Below, piece after piece: positions 46,741-56,934 of a DNA stretch of 64,000 bases. A program made the position numbers and the translations under genes. The notes under the pieces are model-generated. The model had not been told where the DNA came from and ran no database searches. It saw only the letters and a program-made list of their open reading frames with translations. Each line of letters begins with the position of its first letter. Within the stretch, counting starts at the first letter, position 1. The stretch comes from Mucidula mucida (lineage: Eukaryota; Basidiomycota; Agaricomycetes; Agaricales; Physalacriaceae), in the NCBI GenBank assembly GCA_015501055.1, contig JADNYV010000055.1:1-64000 (forward strand), in the 5' to 3' direction.

Positions 46741-47940
46741 CGGGTTTTCATTGGGCGCCCCGCCTTTCATGTTCCTTGTCAAAGGGGGGCCTATACCTGA
46801 CTTTTACGCATCGGTACAAAACACTCTACGCACAGTGGCCAAGTCTGCCAAGCTGGACCAGAACAAGCAGGACATGTCGCTTACCGCAAGTATCACTATT
46901 GCGAAAAGTTGAACAAACTCATTGTATGTCGTCCAAGACATCAATTGTGTCGCATCCTTTATAACGTCACATCTAGAGCGCAAAGTTCCGTCGCCAAATG
47001 AACATCCTCGCAGCCGACCCATACCAGCGGTTCGATGACCCGCAGCCTGGGTCAAAGGGCGCTGCGTGCGGATTGCAGAAAGTGGCGACAGGCAAACGGA
47101 CCTGGGTCACTGGCGCAGATCAAATCGATGCCGACGTTCAAGCGGAAAAGGATGGCATCTTCGAACGCGCATCAGAGTCTCCGCCACCAAGACCGCCACC
47201 GGAGGTCATCGATATTTCCTCGGACGAATCAAGCATCACAGTCTCCGGCCCCGCAAAGGCGTACATGTTCGTGAGCAGGGCAGACCTACCGGTGCCAGGC
47301 CCATAAAACATGTCAAAAAAGAGCCATGTTCATTGTTCGAACAAGAGGAAAAGAGTGTCGTCGTTTACATCTCTCACTAGCATAGCCTCTTCTGAACCCC
47401 CGAGCACTTCGCCTACCGACTCCTCTGTACAACAACCGTCTATCCAGGAAGACCGCAACGGCATCATCATCTTCACGCGAGAACAAACACCGTTCGAGTG
47501 ATGGTAGCCGGTCGACATCATCGGCCAATCAGCGTTCTCATACTCCGCCTGAGGACTTGGGCTACTGCGCTCTACGCGCACTATCTCGGCCTATGCGCCT
47601 GAAGGTGATGATGAAAAGGGAACGAGAGACGTTGATGCCACCGGTGAGGTTGTAAGGAATGACTACAAAATTACGAGCTGACCTTATTTCAACAGTGCCG
47701 GAACTGCAAGGCAGCGAGAGTAACTTGTTTCGTGAATCATTGATATCTCTGCGAAGAGGAGAGCAACACATACATGCTCGCCATCGCCATGTGTATCGTT
47801 GTCGGTTTATAAGAGACTACATCTCTGCGAAGAAGAGAGCAAATAATGGGCACCAGGCTTGCATTCGTTGTCCAGCCCTTCGTTCCCGATGCGAGCGAGA
47901 GTTACTAATTGACGTTGATGAAGAGAAGAAGTTTCCGTGA
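46741..47940 (+). pseudogene. KGG/zinc-cluster family, right-arm copy, multiply broken
   Basis: The block GFSLGAPPFMFLVKGGP is present, but the start codon seen in the left copy is missing (CTCGGG replaces the ATG region). A one-base loss in GTGGCCAAGTCTGCC shifts the frame before the expected YQAGPEQ segment, another single-base loss falls after ISSDES near 47,229, and an insertion of about 78 bases flanked by copies of ATCTCTGCGAAGA (near 47,741 and 47,821) splits the C-terminal cysteine cluster. The two halves CRNCKAARVTC and CIRCPALRSRC are still readable. Clearly a pseudogene. Confidence 0.7.
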
Positions 47941-48100
47941 TGTACCGAGCGATATCTTGTATGTACGCCTGATATTGTATGGGCTCTCTTGGGCAGGTTA
48001 TTTCTTTCAAAAGTGTACTGATAGTTGTGTTATAGTTCGGTATATACATCGTCCTTTTACAAAGCGATACCTAAGTTCTTCCTTACTTCTCTTTCATTTC

Positions 48101-49610
48101 TCAAAACAATTGGTGTTTGAATTGAGAAATGGAGCACGGCTTCTTTGTGTTATTACAAAAGAAATCTACTGCAAGGTTGTGGTAACGATTCGCAGCTGAA
48201 ATCCGCGCCATAATCTTGGGGAATAACCGTCTGATCGTGGTAACAAGATACTTGTGTCGCATCTTGGTGTTGCGCATCGTAACAGGATAGTAGCCGCGGT
48301 ACTCGCGCAGGCCAATACTAAAATTCTCGAGTGGCCGTCCATCATGCTCCATCGAACACCACCCAATGGAAATGACTATATGGTCGATGTCCTTCCTTGC
48401 CGCAATCAGCGACTCGATGTCCTCCCAGAGTGGATGGGCATGAATCGGCATCGCACTCTTGTTAGTCATCTGGAAAGCTTGCCAGGAATCAAGAATGAAA
48501 AACAGCGAGATGTGGATCTTTTTTAAGCCGCTACTGCCGTAGTGTGTCAGCGTGTTCAAGTACAACCGCAATAGACATTCATCCCAGACTCCATTCTTGA
48601 TGGGACATTCGAAAAGAAACTTGTCCAGCCCATACAGTCGCAGTGACTTTCCGAGAAAGGGGCTGCCCGGGTCGCCGACTACTCAAGTCGTCAGTCAAGG
48701 CCTCATATTCCCCTGAGAAAAGAGATTGACGTACCTGTAACGTTGCGTGGAACTTGAAAGGTCAACGATTTAAGGTTGCCCCCTTGGGCAGACAAGAAAT
48801 CATTGAGTGAGGTTATGACATTGGGCATGATTGACATTGTCTGGAAGGTGAACTGAGACGTAGAGAGGTAATACAATGGCAAATTGCCCAAGGCCGCGAG
48901 GAGAATCACAGCCATCTGGGGGTCGTGGGAGTCGACACCAACAAAGAGCCGTCCAACTCCCAGGGACCGTCTAGCGGACCTCCCCACTGCGAAGAGAGGA
49001 ACCCAACTGCCGGAGGAATGGAAATGGACATTGTGGATCCTCAGATTATGTATATGGTTCTTCGCAAAAAGACATATAACCCAAGTCAGTTGGTCGACCG
49101 TGAAAGCGCAGTTGACAATCTCGAGCTTGCGGAGCTCGAATGTGCATCTATCAAGAGGGTGCCAAAAGCTCCTTATATGTTGAGGAGGGAGCTGATTGAA
49201 ATCAAGCCCCGAGAGGACAAGCACGGTCAGATCTTTGAGCCATGGGAGCATGGGTGCGATATAGTATTCGAGCGAATTTTCGAGTAGAAGGGTTCGTGGA
49301 TAGTTTGCCAAGGTTGGTTTCTCCCGGAAATTCGTGAGCAGATCTTGGACAGCAGCATCGACGTCGAGCCAAGGCCCGATAAGAAGGTCTCTGAGCAGTC
49401 TACTGGGAGACTTGTCCGAGTTTGACTCTTGCGAGCTAATGTACATCCAATTGATAGCATCGAAGGTACGTGCGCGTACTCGATTCTTGGCGACGCTTTC
49501 TATGGCTAGACGACGGGTGGTTTCTGTAATAGCACCTAAATGCGTATACTACAGGCTGTCAGCTGCGAATTTCAGAATAGCAAGATGATCCGCGCTCTAA
49601 CCTCAGTCAT
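48101..49610 (-). CDS. F-box/LRR-like family gene, right copy (intact)
   Basis: Three exons: MTE, then (after a GT-AG intron with donor GTTAGA) GAITETTRRLAIESVAKNRV and 250 residues of leucine-rich helices (MLPWLKDLTVLVLSGLDFNQ, FELRKLEIVNCAFTVDQLTW), then (donor GTACGT, acceptor GAGTAG) GSPFLGKSLRLYGLDKF and ECPIKNGVWDECLLRLYLNT through LWEDIESLIAARKDID to KHQLF. It keeps the reading frame where the left copy is shifted. About 430 residues. The family is not one I can name; it resembles fungal F-box/LRR-like proteins without an obvious F-box. A diverged third member is at 56,935-58,485. Confidence 0.7.
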
Positions 49611-49727
49611 TGTCAGCAAGACAAGCGACGCAGTGTGAGTGGTGTGTTCAAGTGGTGAAGGGAAGAAGGTGAAGGAGGTGAAGGAGAAGGGGAGGGAACG
49701 GCGTAGATATGCAGATCCGACGTAGCC

Positions 49728-49735
49728 TATATAAA
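49728..49735 (-). promoter_or_regulatory. TATA box of the right F-box/LRR-like gene
   Basis: TTTATATA on the minus strand about 120 bases before the ATG at 49,610, in a conserved block shared with the left copy, where it reads TTTAAATA. Confidence 0.5.
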
Positions 49736-50350
49736 GGGAGCGGGGTCCAAGGCTGTGATGGGAATAACAATAGACAGCGCCTAAAGAACAAGAGGCGTTA
49801 CTTAGGGCATGGACAACCGAGGATGTTGCTAGGTGAACTTGATTACTTTTGATCATCGAGCCTTCAAACAAAGGATAGTCGATGTTCGGCAGGGAGTCAG
49901 AGATTCTGGCTGGGAGGGTGCACTTTCTTCGAAATGCACTACGCTTTATAGCGTGCCTGAATCTTCACTAAAATTAAGCGGATACGCGGGTAGGAAATCA
50001 GGAATTCGTCGAACCGCACTCGAAGGCAGTACATGATCCACTAACTGCTGAGCAGTCGGTACGTGGTCTGCAATTTGCTCATGGTGGCCGAAAAGGAAGA
50101 TGACAATGCCACGTGCTTCTCTTTCCATCAACTTTCAAGCGGAGGATGTCCTTCTGCCTTATACGAGTATATACAACTATCACCACTTTCGTACCCACTC
50201 ACAGCGTGCACACTCACACTGGCGGGTGCACACCCATAGTGGTCCCTGCTGACATATGAAAATAATTACCAAATTTGGACAGCACGTTCATCCCCGCCAC
50301 GCGCCCCTCATCCCGCCCCACCCGAGAACATATATATTCACTACTAACCG

Positions 50351-50485
50351 ACCCGAACCACTAACCCCGAACCCTAACCCTTCCTAACCTGCAACACTTA
50401 GGCTTGGGGTACCCGAAGCCTAAGTGTTGAGCGCGCTGGCGCGCGGCAGAGTCACCATCTCACCCTAACCTACCTTACCCTAACC
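50351..50485 (+). repeat. Interstitial telomere-like repeats
   Basis: Two short clusters of CCCTAA-type units (GAACCCTAACCCTTCCTAACC before, CACCCTAACC and TTACCCTAACC after) flank the central hairpin of the TIR element. They resemble the fungal TTAGGG telomere repeat but are imperfect and few. Confidence 0.65.
50392..50429. repeat. Long palindrome / hairpin
   Basis: A 38-base palindrome centred on GGTACC, with stems CAACACTTAGGCTTGGGG and CCCGAAGCCTAAGTGTTG (one mismatched pair). It is immediately followed by a GC-rich GCGCGCTGGCGCGCGGC stretch. It sits in the middle of the TIR element. Confidence 0.8.
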
Positions 50486-51162
50486 GGCGCCATACAACAA
50501 ACAGGATATCAATTACCACTTTTGGCCGTGGCAGTGCGCCTGGGTGTGAGTGTGCACCCCCGAGTGTGAGTGTGCACGGTCCGACTCGGTGCGAAAGTGG
50601 TGATAGATGTAAACACTCGCCTTATACCAACCAACATCATCAAAAACGAAATTGCTGCAGACGACGACTCAGTCTCAACGGACACCGTCATTAAAAGTCT
50701 CCCTGCGTTTCATCTGCCCTTCTCGCTCTCCAGGCGCTCCCTCCCGCCCCCCTTCACAACGAACACTGCCGCACCAACCGGAAGGAAGCAGCGCGACGGC
50801 ATTTGAGAACTCTTCACGGTGACCATCGACACCGACCAAAGCCATCTCTCTCTCCATCACTATACCTTTTTCTTCAGGGTTTTCGCCAACTCCCTCCACG
50901 TGACAGCTCGCTGTATCCGGATACTTAATGCGCAGTTATCATGAAATCAAAGGCTCTCCCATACGGTGGCCTAAATGTCTCTGCGCTGCCTTGATGCCAA
51001 AGTCATTGGGTTGGACAAATGAGTGGCACTTCTAGCTGTCGCTTAATTCGAACCCGTCTTTTGCAATGAGTACACGCGTTCTCATAGCAATTAAATGGAG
51101 ACGCGTCCCGACCAGCCTCATATCGTCGCCAGAATGCGCTACTGAACAAGTCCGTCTCCATG

Positions 51163-51345
51163 CTACTTCCCTCGTCCGCTCCTATTCGAAAACGTTACAG
51201 GCTCAAGCGGCAAACACGTTGATGAGCCCAATGACGGTAGACTGCGGGGCTCCTGATGGGATAGGCGTAGGTTCAGGAAGAGTGTGTATATCGCTTCAGA
51301 GCAGACTTAGAAAAATTGTGGGGAACATCGCTTGATACAGCCTCC
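51163..51345 (-). pseudogene. 3' fragment of the DUF6533 gene (right arm)
   Basis: The last exon of the gene at 28,612-30,308 is present in mirror image: LFLNLRLSHQEPRSLPSLGS, CLPLEPVTFSNRSGRGK and the stop at 51,163-51,165, with only a few changes. Similarity to the left arm ends at about 51,345, so the upstream membrane domain is absent. It marks the outer edge of the inverted duplication. Confidence 0.75.
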
Positions 51346-51776
51346 ATAGACCTTGGTTCCAACCTTCACTCACGATGTAACACTCGAAGCAGAACCCCTT
51401 GAGCCTGGCACTGGTTCACCTCGTCGTTAATTGGCTACTTCTTGACCCAGCACTGGTACCGTTCCACGCCACGTTTGATATCGTTACACACGTTGCACAT
51501 CATCACAGCATGTTTAGTAATTTGTTTTCCCTAGGACCCACACGGCCTGAGAAAGCTGATAGGCTTGGACTTCGGGCTCGGTCATTACTTTCTGCTGGCA
51601 GGGGCTCCTGACCTCGGCATCGTGGCCAGTGCTGCGATATGAGGTTCTGTTATTTCAGGTCAGCGTAATCGCATCTTCCCTCTGACAGCGCTTCCATAGG
51701 CTTGGTAAACTTGCGTCCTCTGCCTTTGGTGCGGTAGCGATTGCTGATGCACATTCATAGGATATTATTCGCAGTA
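51346..51776. other. Intergenic
   Basis: Unique sequence outside the inverted repeat; promoter of the following plus-strand gene. No gene recognised. Confidence 0.5.
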
Positions 51777-52304
51777 ATGCCGACAAGCTTCGATATGGAT
51801 GCCTTACCTCCTTCCTCATCTCAGCTCAGCAGTGTGGTCGAGAGGCTCCTAGAAAAGCTTTTTACGCCGAACACCTCATCCAACGAGCGGCTCTCATACT
51901 TCTCAAAAAGCCATTCAATCACCATCCAGCACTCCTACGAGGGCTGCCCTTCCCCGAGCATGTATCGCTTCACCGGCGTCAACGCCGTGCGCTCGTACTT
52001 CGACCTCATCGCCACACATTATGATTGTACCCCACTCCGGCTACACTCTGTGCCTATTCGGACTCGCACAACTGAGGAAGCCACGTGGCAGACTTTCATT
52101 GAAGCAACAGTTCTATGGACGTGGAAATCGAGTGGGCTGACATGGCAGGAGGATTTTATATGTACGCTGGATTTGGATGCGGGGTTGAAAGTGGCGTCAT
52201 TGGTGATTCTGACGACGTCGGGGGAAGACACCTGCTTGATGCGGGCTGTAGATCCGGGGCGCCAGGTGGCATTTACCGGGCAGTCGAACGGTAGACGTCG
52301 TTAG
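51777..52304 (+). CDS. NTF2/SnoaL-like protein
   Basis: A single exon of about 175 residues. I chose the ATG at 51,777 (MPTSFDMDALPPSSSQ) over one 36 bases upstream because it lies just before the first predicted helix. Blocks YFSKSHSITIQHSYEGCPSP, YRFTGVNAVRSYFDLIATHY and ATVLWTWKSSGLTWQEDFIC fit a cone-shaped NTF2-like fold: a helical start, strand pairs and a polar-acid pocket. It is not closely related to the NTF2-like gene in units A and A'. Function unknown. Confidence 0.6.
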   Translation: MPTSFDMDALPPSSSQLSSVVERLLEKLFTPNTSSNERLSYFSKSHSITIQHSYEGCPSPSMYRFTGVNAVRSYFDLIATHYDCTPLRLHSVPIRTRTTEEATWQTFIEATVLWTWKSSGLTWQEDFICTLDLDAGLKVASLVILTTSGEDTCLMRAVDPGRQVAFTGQSNGRRR

Positions 52305-52399
52305 TTGTGCGCTATCACGCGACCTAGACAGAAAACGACGGTGATGTATCTGCTGGACGTGCAGTGAAATTGGAAATTTATTAATTTAGAGGGAACCGT

Positions 52400-53594
52400 T
52401 CATGATGGTCCCTGTAACTTTTTTAAGCTAAATCTCTTGCTGAAACCGATATCCTACACAAGTTAAGAGCTTTATACCAGAGGACGGAATAGGCAAAGGC
52501 TTACGAATATGGTCCGGGGAAGGAAGGAAGCGACAAACCAGATGATCCATGTACGAGGTCCAATCCAAAAGTGGGCCTTGAGCTTAGCTGGCGCTTTCAG
52601 AGTTTCTCCTACAACATTTCTCGCCCAAGCCTCCGATGGCATTACCGGAGAGCCGTCTGTGGTAGTAGGACGTGTTAGAGACAAAACTGAAAGTCGAAGT
52701 GACGAACCATTCTCAAGATCCCTCTCGACCTCTTGTCGGATAGGGTAATAGATAGAGTTCTCTGGGACAGTGCCGTTGTGAGTGCTGAGTTTACTTTGGA
52801 CGAGTCCAGACATGATCTATGACGCCCATCAGAGCTGAATACCGTGCTTGAAGCAAAGGCAGTTACGGTCATCACTTTGACGCTGTGACGCAAATTAGAG
52901 GCAACAGTGCGCGTAGAAGCAATGGAAGCTTACCCGAATGGTGACATCTCCACCCGAAGCGTATCTCCGTAGGACAGTAGCGCCGCCTTACTCATGTTGT
53001 ACGCGCCGTTGAAGGGGATAGGAAGAAGAGAGGCGATACTCCCGACAAGCACCACGGTGCCCTTCGCCTCGAGAATAAGCGGGAGAAATGCTTGCGTGAG
53101 CTCCACAACACCGAAAACATTCACGTCGAAAAGTTCACGGAGCTGAGAGCTTGATATATCGCTGAAGGATGCGGGGTACACGGATACGCCGCTGTGACAT
53201 GTCATTTATAGCGATGACTGTGTGAGTGAACTGACTTACGCGTTATTGACAAGAATGTCGAGCCTTCCGCCTGTCAAACCGGAAATAGTCGTCTTGAACT
53301 CCGAAAGACTGGTAGAACGCGTTACATCAAGCACGAAGGTCTGGATGCCATGAGAAGCAAGAGTTTCCATGGACTTTAATGTGCGTGAGGTGGCAAAGAC
53401 TTTGTGACCTGTTGAAAATTATGAGACCAGAACAGTGTTAGGACACGAATGGTCGACACCCTACCGCGAAGATGGTATTCCATGGCTAATGCGGCGCCTA
53501 GACCACCGTCTGAGCATCTAGTAGCGCGTCAGTCACGTCCAAGTGTGCTGGACGGCACTCAATCTTACCCTGTGATAAGCACTGTTTTGGCCAT
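52400..53594 (-). CDS. AYR1-like short-chain dehydrogenase/reductase
   Basis: The gene has seven exons, joined in frame through GT-AG introns. MAKTVLITGCSDGGLGAALA carries the fungal AYR1-type cofactor motif (TGCSxGGLG); then FATSRTLKSMETLASHGIQ, LDILVNNAGVSVYPASFSD, ELFDVNVFGVVELTQAFLPL and the active site with VGSIASLLPIPFNGAYNMSK, containing the catalytic Ser and the YxxxK pair. The C-terminal part (FWIGPRTWIIWFVASFLPRT) is hydrophobic and probably membrane-associated. Yeast Ayr1 reduces 1-acyl-dihydroxyacetone phosphate with NADPH in ER and lipid droplets; many fungal paralogues have other substrates, so the exact reaction is uncertain. Confidence 0.85.
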
Positions 53595-54072
53595 TGCGAG
53601 AGGAAGAGGAGTGTGATCCGCCATCGACCGTCAATTCCATTTAAAGGAGTGGGCCGGTTAATTAAAGGAGTGGGCCGGTTAAAACAGTCATTTGGACTTA
53701 CGTACAATCACGGCTTGGCTTGCGGTTCACGTCGAGTTTAAGCAGACTTGCAAAAAAGGTTAGTAAGAGTAAGAGAAAAGTGTTCAGGTCACCGCTACCC
53801 GCGTGATGGATTCGCGCTTTACGTCAAACATTGACATCGTTTCTTCCTTCCCTTCATTCTCATGTTCCACTTTCTGACCTGATATACTCAATGTCAACAG
53901 TACAGAGCAGTCAGTCTACTACTCCGCCCATCTCACGCACACTCAGGCATACGTATCTCCAACATGAGTGCCACGCATGGACCGGGGTACAGATCACCCT
54001 CACCACGCACCTACGCATCACGCATACACGCATACACGCATGGGTCCACGCACAATTCTACGGGCCCGACTG
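53595..54072. other. Intergenic with short tandem duplications
   Basis: TTAAAGGAGTGGGCCGGTT occurs twice in tandem (53,641-53,659 and 53,662-53,680). Near 54,010-54,045 the 10-mer CGCATACACG is repeated just before unit A'. No gene recognised. Confidence 0.6.
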
Positions 54073-56319
54073 CGACGGAAGGAAAGGTAGTCGCAGACGG
54101 TTCAGCACTTGACGGCTGGTCGTCTCCAAACATCTCCTTGTATTGCAGCTAGTGGGCCTCAATATGTATGTATGTCTGCCTAAGCATGACGACCCAGAAG
54201 ATCTGCGTAGAAACAAACAAGAGTAACGGCTTACAGATAGACTACGTTATTCTATCAATGGTGTATTTCGTACAGGCTGACGTGAGAGTAGTCCTGTGCG
54301 ACTCGAAATCAGATGCAACGACCGACCGAAGCAGACGTCCTCTACACCTTGAGCGAGGCTCCGCTGGAGAATTTCTCATAGTCGAACTTGGGCATGCCAA
54401 CGTGTCGACCACCTACTCACGATGAACGTGATCCCCTGATCTAGAGGTCGGTTTTCTTGAGCTGCCGACGATCAAACCCGATGACTGATGAAGCTGCTTG
54501 TATAACGCGGATGAGTTATCTTTAGATTGGCCATACAGTACATATCTACGCGGCGCCAGCAAGCGCCTCTTTCTTCTTCATCTCCTCTGCCCGAAACGCC
54601 ATTATAAACGCAGTGTTGATGAACTCTTGATACTTGGTCATCTTCGGAGTCTCTCCAGGCGTGAAATGTATGATGAAGATGTACTCGTTGTGCCATGGAG
54701 TCCCGAGTTTCGACACGCTGTCAGATTTAGCCTGTGATGACAATTTACTCGGGGGCGCCCATCCGGGGTAGAACATCACACATACATGGACAGTAATAGC
54801 CTCATCCCCAGATTCCAGGACACTGAAGATGGTAACCTATACAAACGTCAGATTGCGGGTGACTACATCGCGATAGTCATTGCGCACCTCCAAGGTCTCA
54901 AAGGATTCCAGTATAGTGGTTTTCATGAACTCTTCGTACTGCCCCTTGTTCATCGAGGGGCGACCCAACGCCAGTGGGAGCACTTGCATCTCAAACCGCT
55001 GGTCATCGCAATATGACAGGGCTGTCGGGAGATCCAAAGCCGATAGCGCATTCACGTAGGCAGCGAAAGCCTTGACCTTTGGAGATGCGTCTGCGGGAGG
55101 AAGGTAGGGCATCGTGTGGTGGTGGTTGCTGGAAGGAAGATGTAATGCGGCTTGGCCGCACACGCAACATGGCCGCGGTAGAGGTAACGTGCCTGTTCTT
55201 CGCCCGCGTACGGATAACGAAGAAGCCGAACCGGATCGATGACGGGAGTCAAGTCTTGATAAAATGATGTGCTTCTGTTGCCGTCGGTGGTGCTAACACC
55301 TCCCGCCAGTAGCGATCCTATTGAGGCATTCCGCGCATGGGAATGCGGGAAGATGCCGTACATCCCGCCACGGCCATCTTCATTCCGAACTGGAAGCTAG
55401 CGAACAGCGAGGCACGAGAATCTGGAGTAGAAATACAAAGACTCGGCTCAGTTTCCTCGAAACACGTAGAAAGCACCGAAGACATAGATTGGCCATTGAC
55501 GCCGAGAGCAGCACTCAACAAAACAAGAACTTGACAACAACCATCTTGGTCTAGAGTAGTTCGGTATGGTTCAAGAGCATCATGGAAAACCGCGAAGCCA
55601 TGGTGAGATAGATGGAACGGGCAATATGGATGATTCCATAACGCCGCACTGATGAGAAACGTTTTTCTAACCATAAGCGTTAGCGCTGTCAAGCTAGGAA
55701 GCCTGGAATTCCTACATCAGGACGGTTTCGAAACCAGGCGGGACGTCCAGCACACTGTGTGAGACAATCGTTCATCAGATTTCGAGGCAGCAGTCTATCG
55801 GTGAGACGCGTACCAAAGGAAAACTCCAACTGTGTCGTAAAATCCAAAAATGCGCATTTGGTTCTTCGAAACGGTACGTTGACAGCTTTGGAGTCATCCA
55901 TATGGCCAAGAGAACCACCTCCATCGAATCAAAAAGCCTCTTCATTTCGAGACGCGTTATGTGGCTGAGTATCCGTTGATGACAGCATGCACGGAGACGT
56001 ACAGCCAAGTCGGGATCGACCTCTGACCGCCTTTGTTTCACCATCCTGAGAGGGTCGGGAGTTCGGTTTTCCAGCCGATTGCGAATACCACACGTCTCGG
56101 AAGACGAAAAAAAGCAGAAAAAGCTGTCATGGGTGCCCTGTGCAAGGGTCAATACACAAGCCCAAGCCCACGCGATGGGGAGTCGTGCAACATCGAGCCA
56201 AAATTGTCAATGATCAGAATGATTTACAGGGAGGAAATGGGCCACTCGTAGCCCGCATTAGCCCGCATTGGAGTACTAGTAGACTGAGGACCGGGAGAGC
56301 GATCCGTCTATTAGTGCCG
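54073..56319 (+). repeat. Direct segmental duplication, copy A'
   Basis: Second copy of the unit at 2,712-4,949, in the same orientation, 49 kb away. It has the same abrupt borders. Internal differences include a duplicated 10-base stretch near 56,255 and loss of a short block near 55,275. Confidence 0.9.
54546..55112 (-). CDS. NTF2/SnoaL-like small protein (copy A')
   Basis: Same three exons, start (MPYLPPADASPKVKAF) and end (KKKEALAGAA) as the gene at 3,186-3,752. Only scattered residue differences are seen (for example GRPSMNKGQYEEFMKTTILE and FTPGETPKMT). All splice sites are kept. Likely functional if its sister is; family role unknown. Confidence 0.7.
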
Positions 56320-56934
56320 CACCTGATCGTAAGGCTCGTCCCCCATTGGGCGAACAATGGGTGATGTGCATTGTGGATCGGCACGAGCGCTACGCCAATA
56401 TTCGCGTGGCTCACGCGCCAAATCCAGATCTCTGTCAGTATTTTGTCGGACTGAAATACGTGAAGACGTGGTGAGAGCAGGAAGAAAGAGGAAGGAGCCG
56501 GGGCATTCCTGTTTGGCCTTGTCTTCCCACGCTGCATGATGTTGATCGAGCGACACGTCTTTGTGTTGGAGGGCGTCGTATATCCGGTGATTCATGCAGT
56601 ATTGCTGCATGGCCCTGGAGAGGCACATTTGTATCTAAAGCTGACAGACCGGTAGACCGATTGACTAGTACAGTTTAGTACTCATGTAGTCAAGACGTAG
56701 ACGCGGCGCGCGCCTGCTGGATGGGAGCCTGAAAGACATAGATCATGTAATGCATCTACGTCCTAGCAGTACGTAGCCAAGAATCTATCCCAAATTGCCT
56801 TCCAAGGCAACTCCTCTTGGTATCAGCGAATCAATAGCGATGTTCTGTTCTGCACGACATAGTCAACTTTCGAATGCGACTGTTTGAAAGATCCCACTAT
56901 GTGGTCTTATTGAAAGGTACATGACTTGCGTATG
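55113..56934. other. Rest of unit A' and 3' region of F-box/LRR-like gene
   Basis: Up to 56,319 this is duplicated sequence, including the open frame at 55,775-56,152 matching the one at 4,415-4,792. After the border, a minus-strand frame at 56,311-56,628 (REYWRSARADPQCTSPIVRP) is open but unsupported. No further gene recognised. Confidence 0.4.

Larger units (their letters stand above)
50164..50619. mobile_element. TIR (MITE-like) element with telomere-like interior
   Basis: Imperfect 28-base terminal inverted repeats (50,164-50,191 and 50,592-50,619; inner 15 bases CTATCACCACTTTCG perfect, three mismatches in total). The element is flanked by direct repeats of CCTTATA (50,157-50,163 and 50,620-50,626), extendable to GCCTTATA if one terminal G is shared, i.e. 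a 7-8-base target-site duplication as left by hAT-type transposases. Subterminal GTGTGAGTGTGCAC-type repeats are also inverted. No coding capacity, so non-autonomous. Confidence 0.8.
49611..51162. other. Intergenic of the right arm with inserted sequence
   Basis: Contains the promoter of the right F-box/LRR-like gene (TATATAAA at 49,728-49,735, minus strand), sequence shared with the left arm to about 50,150, then about 840 bases absent from the left arm including the TIR element at 50,164-50,619, then shared sequence again from about 50,990. No gene recognised. Confidence 0.55.
45000..51340 (-). repeat. Inverted duplication, right arm
   Basis: Mirror copy of about 30,150-35,600: ARV1, the KGG/zinc-cluster copy, the F-box/LRR-like gene and a 3' fragment of the DUF6533 gene, each in opposite orientation to the left arm. 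Relative to the left arm it contains roughly 840 extra bases (about 50,150-50,990), which include a TIR element. Limits are estimated by eye. Confidence 0.9.

Noticed and set aside
50351..50485. A true chromosome end or telomere fusion
   Set aside because: The units are few and imperfect, lie within TIRs, and similar unique sequence continues on both sides.
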